Source: Flavimobilis sp052324925 (lineage in GTDB: Bacteria > Actinomycetota > Actinomycetes > Actinomycetales > Cellulomonadaceae). Taken from it: 64,000 bases of DNA. The notes below the pieces were generated by a model that worked only from the letters and a program-made list of their open reading frames with translations, made no database searches and was not told the DNA's origin. Where the stretch lies: the NCBI GenBank assembly GCA_052324925.1, contig JBQPRE010000001.1. One strand, written 5' to 3'. This document shows positions 34,368 to 43,147 of the stretch, piece after piece. A program made the position numbers and the translations under genes. How positions within the stretch are numbered: position 1 is the first letter of the stretch; every line of letters begins with the position of its first letter.

Positions 34368-35306
34368 ATGAGCCAGCAGCCCAGCTCTCCCCTCGACGTC
34401 CGCGGAGCCGTCGACCTGACGTCGTTCGGTCGCCCGACCGCGCCGCCCCCCGGTGAGCCCGGCGGTGCGCCCGCGGCCGGCGGGTACGTTCTCGACGCGA
34501 CCACGGAGACGTTCAACTCGGTCGTCGAGCTCTCGGCCAAGGTTCCCGTCGTCGTCCTCATGTGGCTCCCGACAGACGAGGCCGTCGCTCGCTTCGGCGC
34601 GTCGCTCGGGACGCTCATCGACCGGTACGAGGGGCGTCTCGTCCTCGCACGGACGGACGTCGAGGCGCACCCGCAGATCGCCGCGGCGTTCCAGGTCCAG
34701 GGTGTCCCCGCGGTCGTCGCGCTCCTCGCGGGCCAGCCTGTTCCGTTGTTCCAGGGCGTCCTCGACGACGAGCAGATCACCGGCGTGCTCGACCAGGTGC
34801 TCGCGGCGGCCGAGGCCAACGGGGTCACGGGGCGCTTTGATGCCCAGGGCGCACCGGCAGACGCCGCCGCCGCAGAGCCTGAGGCAGAGCCTTTGCCTCC
34901 GCTCCACCAGAAGGCCTACGACGCGATCGACGCGGGCGACCTCGAGGGCGCGATCGCCGCGTACTCCCAAGCGCTGCGTGAGGACCCGCGCGACGCCCAT
35001 GCGTCGGCCGGCCTCGCCAACGTCCGGCTGCTCGCGCGGACTGCGACGATGGACCTCGCGGCCGTGCGGACGGCTGCGGCGGATCGCCCGAACGATCTGC
35101 AGGCCCAGCTTGACGTGGCAGACCTCGACCTCGCTGGCGGGAAGGTCGAGGACGCGCTCGGGCGTCTCGTCGAGCTTCTCGTGTCGCTCGACGCAGAGGG
35201 CAAGGAGACGGTGCGCACGCGTCTCGTCGAGTTCTTCGAGATCCTCGGCCCCGAGGACCCGCGGGTCGGCCCCGCCCGACGAGCGCTCGCGAACGCGCTC
35301 TACTGA
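34368..35306 (+). CDS. Thioredoxin/TPR protein (YbbN/CnoX-like)
   Basis: A 312-residue cytoplasmic protein with a thioredoxin-fold domain at about 40-150, in which the CxxC is replaced (WLPTDEAV), so it is not a classical reductase. The cis-Pro region VQGVPAVVAL is intact. A TPR-like helical region follows from about 185 (ALREDPRDAHASAGLANVRL, DLQAQLDVADLDLAGG). This matches the YbbN/CnoX holdase group, which passes clients to GroEL/DnaK. ATG with AGGAAGG six bases upstream. It is followed by a strong terminator. Confidence 0.85.
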   Translation: MSQQPSSPLDVRGAVDLTSFGRPTAPPPGEPGGAPAAGGYVLDATTETFNSVVELSAKVPVVVLMWLPTDEAVARFGASLGTLIDRYEGRLVLARTDVEAHPQIAAAFQVQGVPAVVALLAGQPVPLFQGVLDDEQITGVLDQVLAAAEANGVTGRFDAQGAPADAAAAEPEAEPLPPLHQKAYDAIDAGDLEGAIAAYSQALREDPRDAHASAGLANVRLLARTATMDLAAVRTAAADRPNDLQAQLDVADLDLAGGKVEDALGRLVELLVSLDAEGKETVRTRLVEFFEILGPEDPRVGPARRALANALY

Positions 35307-35326
35307 GCACTCAGCGGTGCCGACGA

Positions 35327-35359
35327 CGATGCCCGTCCCTCAACGAGGGACGGGCATCG
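35327..35359. terminator. Terminator with 15-bp perfect stem
   Basis: A perfect 15-bp stem with a 3-base AAC loop, 20 bases after the YbbN-like gene's stop. It also lies downstream of the convergent glgB, so it may act on both strands. Confidence 0.85.
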
Positions 35360-35378
35360 ATGTCTTCACCCGCGGCTG

Positions 35379-35410
35379 CGCCTCGTCTGCGGCGGGGACA
35401 CGACGAGGCG
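35379..35410 (-). terminator. Hairpin after glgB
   Basis: A 9-bp stem (CGCCTCGTC / GACGAGGCG) around a 14-base loop, about 48 bases after the glgB stop on the minus strand. Weaker than the neighbouring hairpin. Confidence 0.45.
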
Positions 35411-35457
35411 CGTCCCGGCCGGCCGGGGCGGCTCAGGTGCGTTGACGCGCGACGACC

Positions 35458-37641
35458 TCAGCCTTCACGAGCGAGGTAGATCGCACCCAGCGGGGGGACG
35501 CGCAGCGGCACGGAGAACTGCTGGCCCCGCCACGGCTGCGCCTCGGCCGTCACGCTGCCGAGGTTGCCGACGCCGGAACCGCCGTACGCGGCGGCGTCCG
35601 TGTTGAGGATCTCGGTCCACGTCCCGTCCGTCGGCAGGGGCAAGCGCCAGCCCTCGTGGACCGTGTCCGCGAAGTTGACGACCACGGCGATGTCGCGCCC
35701 GTCAGTGCCGCGGCGCAGGAACGCGATGATGTTCGCGTCGGCGGCGTCCGAGTCGAGCCACGTGAATGCCTCCGGATCGAAGTCGCGCGCCCAGAGGGCC
35801 TCCTGGGCCCGGTAGGCGGAGTTGAGATCGCGCACGAGGGTCTGAACTCCCCGGTGCGGTGCGTGGTCGAGCAGATGCCACTCGACGCCGCGGCCGTCGT
35901 CCCACTCGGTTCCCTGCCCGATCTCGCAGCCCATGAAGAGCAGCTGCTTGCCGGGGTGGGCCCACTGGTAGGCGAGCAGGCCACGCAGGCCGGCGAACTG
36001 CTGCCACTCTCCGCCCGGCATCTTGCGCAGGAGCGATCCCTTGCCGTGGACGACCTCGTCGTGGCTGAGCGGAAGCATGAACTGCTCGGAGTAGGCATAC
36101 ACCATCGAGAACGTCACCTCGTGGTGGTGGTAGCGCCTGTGGATCGGGTCCGTGGCGAGGTAGCGCAGGGTGTCGTTCATCCACCCCATGTTCCACTTGA
36201 GACCGAAACCGAGACCGCCCGCGCTCGTCGGCGCCGTGACCCCGGGCCACGACGTCGACTCCTCGGCGATCATGATGATTCCCGGGTTGCGACGGTAGGC
36301 GGTTGCGTTGGCTTCCTGGATGAAGCCGATCGCCTCGAGGTGCTCTCGTCCACCCTGGGCGTTGGGACGCCACTGACCGGGCTTGCGCGAGTAGTCGAGG
36401 TAGAGCATCGACGCGACGGCGTCGACGCGCAGGCCGTCGACGTGGAACTCCTCGAGCCAGTACGTCGCGTTCGCGACAAGGAAGTTGCGGACCTCGGCAC
36501 GGCCGAAGTTGAAGACGTACGTGCCCCAGTCGGGGTGCTCGCCGCGCAGCGGATCCGGGTCCTCGTACAGGGGAGTGCCGTCGAAGCGCGCGAGCGCCCA
36601 CTCGTCCTTCGGGAAGTGCGCGGGAACCCAGTCAAGGATGACGCCGATTCCCGCGGCGTGCAGCGAGTCGATGAGGAAGCGCAGGTCGTCGGGGTGCCCG
36701 AAGCGCGACGTCGGTGCGTAGTAGCCCGTCACCTGGTAGCCCCACGACGGGCCGTACGGGTGCTCGGCGATCGGCATGAGCTCGACGTGCGTGAAGCCCT
36801 GCTCGACGACGTAGGTGGTCAACTGCTCTGCGAGCTCGCGGTAGCCGAGGCCCGGCCGCCACGAGCCGACGTGCACCTCGTAGACGCTCATCGCGGCCGC
36901 GTGAGGGTCCGACTGCGCGCGACGAGCCATCCAGTCCGAGTCGCCCCACGCGTACTGGGTCTCGACGACGACCGACGCCGTGGCCGGGGGAACCTCTGCG
37001 CCCTTGGCCATGGGGTCGGCCTTGTGTCGCCACGAGCCGTCCTGCGCGAGGATCTCGAACTTGTAGCGCGTCCCAGCGCCGACCCCGGGGACGAACAGCT
37101 CCCAGATCCCTGAGGAGCCGAGAGACCGCATCGCGTGCGACGCGCCCTGCCAGTGGTTGAGGTCGCCCACGACGCGCACGGCGCGTGCGTTGGGCGCCCA
37201 CACGGCGAAGGCCGTCCCCGTGACCTCGCCGAGCTCACCCGGGTAGGTGCGCACGTTGGCGCCGAGCACGGTCCACAACGTCTCGTGCCGTCCTTCGCGC
37301 ACGAGGTGAATGTCGAGATCACCCAGCGTCGGCAGGAAGCGGTACGGGTCGTCGGAGTCCGACGTCATGTCGCCGTAGCGCACCCGCAGCCGATAGTCGG
37401 GGACGTCGGCAGCCGGAAGGACCGCTGCCCACACCCCGTCCTGCTCGTGCAGTGCCTCGAACTCACCGTCTGCCGTCACGACCGTGACCTCGTCGGCGAG
37501 CGGCCGCAGGACGCGAACGGTCAGGTGCCCGTCGTGCAGGTGGGGTCCCAGGACGGCATGCGGGGAGTGGTGCCGACCTGCAGCAACACTGGCAAGAAGA
37601 TCGGCGGCGACGGGGAGCGGCGCGGGGGAGGACGGGGTCAT
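35458..37641 (-). CDS. glgB: 1,4-alpha-glucan branching enzyme
   Basis: GH13 subfamily 9 enzyme forming alpha-1,6 branches, last gene of the GlgE-pathway operon. The 727-residue protein has an N-terminal CBM48-type domain, then the catalytic barrel with the nucleophile Asp407 (GLRVDAVASMLYLD), acid/base Glu460 (IMIAEEST) and the transition-state Asp in LPLSHDEVVHGK. It branches the linear alpha-1,4 chains made by GlgE. ATG 37641 has AAAGG upstream. About 70 bases separate it from mak. Confidence 0.97.
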   Translation of the reverse strand: MTPSSPAPLPVAADLLASVAAGRHHSPHAVLGPHLHDGHLTVRVLRPLADEVTVVTADGEFEALHEQDGVWAAVLPAADVPDYRLRVRYGDMTSDSDDPYRFLPTLGDLDIHLVREGRHETLWTVLGANVRTYPGELGEVTGTAFAVWAPNARAVRVVGDLNHWQGASHAMRSLGSSGIWELFVPGVGAGTRYKFEILAQDGSWRHKADPMAKGAEVPPATASVVVETQYAWGDSDWMARRAQSDPHAAAMSVYEVHVGSWRPGLGYRELAEQLTTYVVEQGFTHVELMPIAEHPYGPSWGYQVTGYYAPTSRFGHPDDLRFLIDSLHAAGIGVILDWVPAHFPKDEWALARFDGTPLYEDPDPLRGEHPDWGTYVFNFGRAEVRNFLVANATYWLEEFHVDGLRVDAVASMLYLDYSRKPGQWRPNAQGGREHLEAIGFIQEANATAYRRNPGIIMIAEESTSWPGVTAPTSAGGLGFGLKWNMGWMNDTLRYLATDPIHRRYHHHEVTFSMVYAYSEQFMLPLSHDEVVHGKGSLLRKMPGGEWQQFAGLRGLLAYQWAHPGKQLLFMGCEIGQGTEWDDGRGVEWHLLDHAPHRGVQTLVRDLNSAYRAQEALWARDFDPEAFTWLDSDAADANIIAFLRRGTDGRDIAVVVNFADTVHEGWRLPLPTDGTWTEILNTDAAAYGGSGVGNLGSVTAEAQPWRGQQFSVPLRVPPLGAIYLAREG

Positions 37642-37712
37642 TGCACTACCTTTCCACGACACGGACGGCGAGAGGAGGGATCGACGTCCGGCGCGTCGGA
37701 TCCCTGCGTGGG

Positions 37713-39143
37713 CTAACCGGGCACCGGGCCGTCCGGTTCGCCGTGAGGACCGTCGGGGGAGTCGTCCGCCGAGGCGATGAGACGGTCGACCGCGCCGAGA
37801 GGGATCCACACCCAGTCCGGTCGGTTGCCCGCTTCGTAGACGACCTCGTAGAGCGCCTTGTCGAGCTCGAACGCCTCGCGCAGTGCGTGCGCGAAATCGT
37901 CGTCGGCCGCGGGTGACGCGCTCACGTAGCCCTCGAGGAATGCGGCCCGGGCATCGTGCGACCACGTCGCCGACGGAGCCTCACCGATAGCCGCCGCATA
38001 GTCGAACGACCGCAGCATGCCCGCGACATCACGCCCCGGGAGGTCGGGGCGCTGCCGTTCCTCGAGCGACCGCATCGGCTCACCCTCGAAGTCGAGGACC
38101 CGCCACGTGCCGTCACCGGCCCGCAGCACCTGGCCGAGGTGAAGGTCACCGTGGATGTGCTGGAGATCGAGGAGGTCTGCAGCCCCCGCGGGGGTCTCGA
38201 GACGCGCGTAGCAGCGTTCGATCGCGGGGAGGCGACCCGAGAGCGTCGGGGCGCTCGCGGCTGCCGACCGGGCGCGCCGCCGCAGCTCCGAGCGCAGCCA
38301 CGCGAGGCCGACCGTCTGCCCGGCGGCGGGGAGCGCCGCACGCAGCGCGACGTGCATCCCGGCGATCGTTCGGCCGAGCTCGTGCGCCTCTGCCGCGAAC
38401 GAGAGGTCGCCCGTCGCGTACGCGCACGCGAGCTGGAAGCCGTCTGCGGCGTCGGGCACGAACTCGGTGAGCACCCCGAGGTCGATCGTCTCGGACTCCC
38501 CGGGAACGTCGGCATCACCCGCGAGCTCGAGCCACGCGAGAGGCGCCGGAACCCCGTCCCACCCTGCCTGGACGAGCGCACGCGGGACATCGACGTCGGG
38601 GTTGGCGCCCCGGGCGACCGTCCGAAACACCTTGAGGATCCCGCCCCCGGCCACAGCGGGCAGGAGGATCGACGTGTTGGACTGCTCGACCGTGAGCATG
38701 CGCGCACCCGTGAGATCGATGTCGCTCGGACCTGCGTCGGCCTCGCCCCACTGCGCGAGGGTGAGCCATGCCTCCCAGAACGACGGGTCGTCGCACGCGT
38801 CGACGAGGACCGTGCCGTCGTCGAGCGAGCCGATGTACGTCGGCGGCGTCTCCTGGCCCACCTCGACGGGCGAAGCCCCGCCCGAGGGCCGCACGATGAC
38901 GGGCACCTGCACGATGACGGTTGCCTCAGGGGTCGCGACACGCATGAGGTGCACGACGGCGTCGGTCTCCGCCACCAGCGCGTACGAACGCCACGGCGTG
39001 ATCGTCGCGGCGCCCGACTTCACCGGGAACCAGCGGCGCTCGGGCATCCAGGCGCGCAGGAGCGCGAGCTGCTCGTCGCTCGGCGGTGGTGCCGCGACGA
39101 ACGGGCCGAGCTGGTCAGTGAGGTCGACGCGGTGACGTGTCAC
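37713..39143 (-). CDS. mak: Maltokinase (Pep2/Mak)
   Basis: ATP-dependent kinase making maltose 1-phosphate, the substrate of GlgE. The 476-residue protein has the eukaryotic-kinase-like fold with catalytic HGDLHLGQV and the metal-binding DFEGEP; the N-terminal cap contains WMPERRWFPVK. GTG 39143 is chosen for AGAGGA five bases upstream; upstream in-frame codons overlap treS. It follows treS by 19 bases. TreS and Mak are separate here, whereas they are fused in several actinobacteria. Confidence 0.95.
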   Translation of the reverse strand: MTRHRVDLTDQLGPFVAAPPPSDEQLALLRAWMPERRWFPVKSGAATITPWRSYALVAETDAVVHLMRVATPEATVIVQVPVIVRPSGGASPVEVGQETPPTYIGSLDDGTVLVDACDDPSFWEAWLTLAQWGEADAGPSDIDLTGARMLTVEQSNTSILLPAVAGGGILKVFRTVARGANPDVDVPRALVQAGWDGVPAPLAWLELAGDADVPGESETIDLGVLTEFVPDAADGFQLACAYATGDLSFAAEAHELGRTIAGMHVALRAALPAAGQTVGLAWLRSELRRRARSAAASAPTLSGRLPAIERCYARLETPAGAADLLDLQHIHGDLHLGQVLRAGDGTWRVLDFEGEPMRSLEERQRPDLPGRDVAGMLRSFDYAAAIGEAPSATWSHDARAAFLEGYVSASPAADDDFAHALREAFELDKALYEVVYEAGNRPDWVWIPLGAVDRLIASADDSPDGPHGEPDGPVPG

Positions 39144-39162
39144 AAGTGTCCTCTCATGCCGT

Positions 39163-40932
39163 TCAGTCCCGCGTGGCCGGTGACGCCGGAGCGAGCTGGA
39201 TCCAGTGGAAGTCGCGCGCGCCGAACACCCAGCGCAACGTGCCGTCGGCCCCGACCTGCCCGAGCTCGGCGCCGCCGAACAGGTCGGTGAGGGTCGCGCC
39301 CGCATGCTGCGGGAGCGAGAGCGTCGTCGCGCGCGCGGTCGCTCCGAGGTTGGCGAGGCACAGGAGGCTCTCGTCGGGTGTCGACCGCACGAACGCGAGG
39401 ACGGACTCGTCGTCCGCGACGACGGGGGTGAACGCGCCCGTGCCGAACGCGGCGTGACGACGACGGACCGTGAGCATGCCGTGCACCCAGTGGAGGAGCG
39501 AGCCGGGCGTTGCGAGCTGAGCCTCGACGTTCGTGCCCTCGTACGTGTGCCCGAGGGACCTCACGACCGGGAGGTAGAGCTTGCCCGGGTCGGCGGTCGA
39601 GAACCCGGCGTTGCGATCCGGGGTCCACTGCATCGGCGTGCGGACGCCGTCGCGGTCCTCGAGCCAGATGTTGTCACCCATCGAGATCTCGTCGCCGTAG
39701 TACAGGCACGGGCTCCCAGGCAGGGAGAGCAGGAGCGCGTGCGCGAGCTCGATCTCCTTGCGTGAGCCGCCGAGAAGCGGCGCAAGACGCCGACGGATGC
39801 CGACGTTCGCGCGCATGCGCGGGTCGGGTGCGTACCAGCCGTACATGGCCGCGCGCTCCTCCGTCGAGACCATCTCGAGGGTGAGCTCGTCGTGGTTCCT
39901 TAGGAACGTCGACCATTGGGCGCCGGCCGGGATCGCGGGCGTGTCAGCGAGGATCTCGAGGATCTTGGTCGCCTTCTGGTCGCGCAGGGCGTAGTAGATG
40001 CGCGGCATGACGGGGAAGTGGAAGCACATGTGGCACTCGGGTGCCTCGTCGGTCCCGAAGTACTCCACGACCTCGCCCGGCCACTGATTGGCCTCCGCGA
40101 GCATGATCGTGCCCGGGAACTCTGCGTCGACCATGGCGCGCACGCGCGCGAGGAACTCGTGCGTGCGCGGCAGGTTCTCGCAGTTCGTGCCCTCTTCCTC
40201 GAACAGGTACGGCACGGCGTCGAGCCGGAAGCCGTCGACCCCGACGCGGCACCAGAACCGTGCGACATCGAGCATCGCCTCCTGAACCGCAGGGTTCTCG
40301 AAGTTGAGGTCGGGCTGGTGGGAGAAGAAGCGGTGCCAGAAGTACTGGCGGCGCACCGAGTCGAACGTCCAGTTCGACGTCTCGGTGTCGACGAAGATGA
40401 TGCGGGCGTCGCCGTAGCGAGTCGGGTCGTCGCCCCACACGTAGAAGTCGCCGTACGGCCCGTCCGGGTCCTGGCGCGAGGCCTGGAACCACGGGTGCGC
40501 GTCGCTCGTATGGTTCATGACGAGGTCGATGACGACGCGCATGCCGCGTGCGTGCGCCGCCTCGATGAGCTCCACGAAGTCCTCGAGCGAGCCGTACTGC
40601 TCGGCGATGGCCGTGTAGTCGGCGACGTCGTAGCCGCCGTCACGCAGCGGGGAGGGGTAGAACGGTGGGAGCCACAGGCAGTCGATGCCGAGCCACTGGA
40701 TGTAGTCGAGCCGGTCGATGAGCCCGCGCAGGTCGCCGGAACCGGAGGCGGTCGAGTCCGCGAAGGCGCGGACGAGCACCTCGTAGAAGACCGCCGTGCG
40801 GTACCAGTGCGGGTCGTCGGACAGCTCCCGGGGCACCGCGGGAATGACCGGGCGTCGCTGAGGCGGGAGTGCTGAGACCGCGAGCTGGCCCGTGAGGGGG
40901 GCGGGCTCGGGCATGCGCGGGAGAGTCGTCAT
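39163..40932 (-). CDS. treS: Trehalose synthase (maltose alpha-D-glucosyltransferase)
   Basis: GH13 subfamily 16 isomerase interconverting trehalose and maltose, 589 residues. The nucleophile is Asp238 (GVDGFRLDAVPYLF), acid/base Glu280 (IMLAEANQWP), and the stabiliser Asp348 (FLRNHDEL). The N-terminus HWYRTAVFYEVLVRAF is typical of TreS. The product maltose is phosphorylated by the adjoining maltokinase. The ATG overlaps the glgE stop by four bases (ATGA), giving tight coupling. No fused kinase domain is present. Confidence 0.97.
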   Translation of the reverse strand: MTTLPRMPEPAPLTGQLAVSALPPQRRPVIPAVPRELSDDPHWYRTAVFYEVLVRAFADSTASGSGDLRGLIDRLDYIQWLGIDCLWLPPFYPSPLRDGGYDVADYTAIAEQYGSLEDFVELIEAAHARGMRVVIDLVMNHTSDAHPWFQASRQDPDGPYGDFYVWGDDPTRYGDARIIFVDTETSNWTFDSVRRQYFWHRFFSHQPDLNFENPAVQEAMLDVARFWCRVGVDGFRLDAVPYLFEEEGTNCENLPRTHEFLARVRAMVDAEFPGTIMLAEANQWPGEVVEYFGTDEAPECHMCFHFPVMPRIYYALRDQKATKILEILADTPAIPAGAQWSTFLRNHDELTLEMVSTEERAAMYGWYAPDPRMRANVGIRRRLAPLLGGSRKEIELAHALLLSLPGSPCLYYGDEISMGDNIWLEDRDGVRTPMQWTPDRNAGFSTADPGKLYLPVVRSLGHTYEGTNVEAQLATPGSLLHWVHGMLTVRRRHAAFGTGAFTPVVADDESVLAFVRSTPDESLLCLANLGATARATTLSLPQHAGATLTDLFGGAELGQVGADGTLRWVFGARDFHWIQLAPASPATRD

Positions 40933-43046
40933 GGGGTCACCACCTGGATGATGTGGGCGACGCGGCTGGGCTCGAGGCGCACGAACGCGCGTCGACCCCA
41001 AGCGTAGGTCTCTCCCGTGAGCAGGTCATGGGCGTTGAAGCGGGGTTCGTCGTCCCCGGCCGGGGCCAGGCCGAGCGCGACGAGGTCGAGGTCGACCATC
41101 GACTCCTGGGGTCCCCACGGGTCGAGGGTGACGACGGTGATGACCGTGTCGGGCGTGCCGTCGGACGTGAACTCACCGTCGAGGTGCGCGGAGAACGCGA
41201 CGACCTGGTCGTTCGTCGTCGGGTGCACCGTGAGGTTGCGCAGCTGACGCAGCGCGGGGTGCGCGCGCCGGATGTCGTTGAGCCTCGTGAGCAGGGCCGT
41301 GAGCTCCGCGGCCTCGGGGGCAGCCCAGTCGCGCGGCTTGAACTCGTACTTCTCGTTGTCGATCTGCTCCTCCGCGCCGGGGCGTGCGACGCGTTCGGCG
41401 AACTCGTAGCCCGCGTAGATGCCCCACGTCGGAGAGCCCATCGCGGCGAGGATGGCGCGGATGGCAAAGATCGTCTCGCCGCCGTGCTGCATCGTTGGCG
41501 TGAGGATGTCGTGCGTCGTGGGCCAGAAGCTCGGGCGCATGACCGAGCCGACCTCGCTCGCGACCTCCTCGAGGTACGACGTGATCTCGTCGCGCGTGTT
41601 GCGCCACGTGAAATATGTGTAGGACTGCTGGAAGCCGATGCGCGCGAGCGTGAGCATCATCGCGGGCCGCGTGAACGCCTCCGCGAGGAAGATCACCTCC
41701 GGGTTCGTCGCCCGGATGCTCGTGAGGAGCCCCTCCCAGAAGTCGAGCGGCTTCGTGTGCGGGTTGTCGACGCGGAACGCCGTGACGCCGTGGCTGATCC
41801 AGAGCCGCACGATGCGCTCGATCTCGGCGGCGAGGCCGTCGGGATCGAGATCGAAGTTCAGCGGGTAGATGTCCTGGTACTTCTTGGGCGGGTTCTCCGC
41901 GTACGCGATCGTGCCGTCGACCCGCGTCGTGAACCACTCGGGGTGCGACGTGACCCACGGGTGGTCGGGGGAGCACTGGAGGGCGAGGTCGAGCGCGACC
42001 TCGAGGCCGAGGCTGCGAGCCCGTGCGACGAACGCATCGAAGTCGTCGAAGGTGCCCAGCTCGGGGTGGATCGCGTCGTGCCCGCCGTCGGCCGAGCCGA
42101 TCGCGTAGGGCGAGCCCGGGTCGCCGGGGAGCGCCTCGAGCGAGTTGTTGCGTCCCTTGCGGAACGTCGTCCCGATCGGGTGGACGGGAGTGAGGTAGAT
42201 GACGTCGAAGCCCATCGCGGCGACGCCCGGCAGCCGTTCGGCGGCCGTCCGCAGCGTGCCCGAGCGCCACGAGCGCGTCGCGGCGTCGTAGGACGCGCCT
42301 TCCGAGCGCGGGAACATCTCGTACCACGCACCAGCGAGGGCAAGCTCGCGGCTCACGACGAGGGGGTAGTCGGCCGACGGCGAGACGTGGTCCCGCAGCG
42401 GGCTACGGTCCGTGAGGACCTCGCGCACCTCAGCGGTGCAGGCCGCGTCGAGACGTTCGAGAGGCATCGAGCGCGTGTCTGCGAGCGCCGTGCGCGCGTC
42501 CGCGACGAGCGTGCGGTCGGCGTCGGTGAGCGTCACCTCGGACAGGACGCGGTCGAAGACCCGCACGCCCTCGGCGAGCATGAGCTCGACGTCGACCCCT
42601 GCCGCGATCTTCACCGACGCGTCGTGGGCCCACGTGCCGTACGGGTCCGACCAGCCCTCGACCCGGAAGGTCCATTCACCGACCGTGTCGGGCGCGACGC
42701 GCGCCTCCATCCGGTCGAGGCCGGGTGCGATGTCGCGCATGCGGGCGGACGCACGGACCGTGCCGTCGGGACCGACGAGCACCGCGGTCGCGCCGACGGC
42801 GTCATGACCTTCGCGGAACACGGTTGCCCGGATGGGGATCGCCTCACCCACGACCGCCTTCGTCGGCCAGCGGCCCTGCTCGACGGTCGGAGACACCTCG
42901 ACGACGGGGATGCGACCGATCGGGGTGGGGAGGACGGGGACGGGCTGCGCGTCGCGACTCGCCAGGGCGGCCGGTGCGCTCGCGCGCACCGTCCGACCCG
43001 AGTCCGCGGCGGCACTGACGGGGCGGGGGCGCTTGTTCCTGCTCAC
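40929..43046 (-). CDS. glgE: Alpha-1,4-glucan:maltose-1-phosphate maltosyltransferase
   Basis: GH13 subfamily 3 enzyme that extends alpha-1,4-glucan by maltosyl units from maltose 1-phosphate. The 705-residue protein has the N-terminal beta-domain (WPTKAVVGEAIPIRATVFREG), then the catalytic barrel with the nucleophile Asp427 (FRVDNPHTKP) and Glu456 (IFLAEAFTRP). The LTPVHPIGTTFRKGRNN segment is characteristic. The GTG at 43046 has no ribosome site but has TAGGTT (43058-43053, minus strand) six bases upstream, so the mRNA is probably leaderless and the GlgE operon has its own promoter apart from glgX. Confidence 0.97.
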   Translation of the reverse strand: MSRNKRPRPVSAAADSGRTVRASAPAALASRDAQPVPVLPTPIGRIPVVEVSPTVEQGRWPTKAVVGEAIPIRATVFREGHDAVGATAVLVGPDGTVRASARMRDIAPGLDRMEARVAPDTVGEWTFRVEGWSDPYGTWAHDASVKIAAGVDVELMLAEGVRVFDRVLSEVTLTDADRTLVADARTALADTRSMPLERLDAACTAEVREVLTDRSPLRDHVSPSADYPLVVSRELALAGAWYEMFPRSEGASYDAATRSWRSGTLRTAAERLPGVAAMGFDVIYLTPVHPIGTTFRKGRNNSLEALPGDPGSPYAIGSADGGHDAIHPELGTFDDFDAFVARARSLGLEVALDLALQCSPDHPWVTSHPEWFTTRVDGTIAYAENPPKKYQDIYPLNFDLDPDGLAAEIERIVRLWISHGVTAFRVDNPHTKPLDFWEGLLTSIRATNPEVIFLAEAFTRPAMMLTLARIGFQQSYTYFTWRNTRDEITSYLEEVASEVGSVMRPSFWPTTHDILTPTMQHGGETIFAIRAILAAMGSPTWGIYAGYEFAERVARPGAEEQIDNEKYEFKPRDWAAPEAAELTALLTRLNDIRRAHPALRQLRNLTVHPTTNDQVVAFSAHLDGEFTSDGTPDTVITVVTLDPWGPQESMVDLDLVALGLAPAGDDEPRFNAHDLLTGETYAWGRRAFVRLEPSRVAHIIQVVTP

Positions 43047-43052
43047 AAGTCG

Positions 43053-43058
43053 AACCTA
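43053..43058 (-). promoter_or_regulatory. Putative -10 of leaderless glgE operon
   Basis: TAGGTT on the minus strand, six bases before the GTG start of glgE. Confidence 0.5.
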
Positions 43059-43147
43059 GCCCGTGGTGGGCGTCGCTCGCGCGTCGCCACGCGCCCTGAT
43101 CTCTCCGGGGAGCGAGTGATGCGGGACTGTGACCTCGGGCGACGTCG

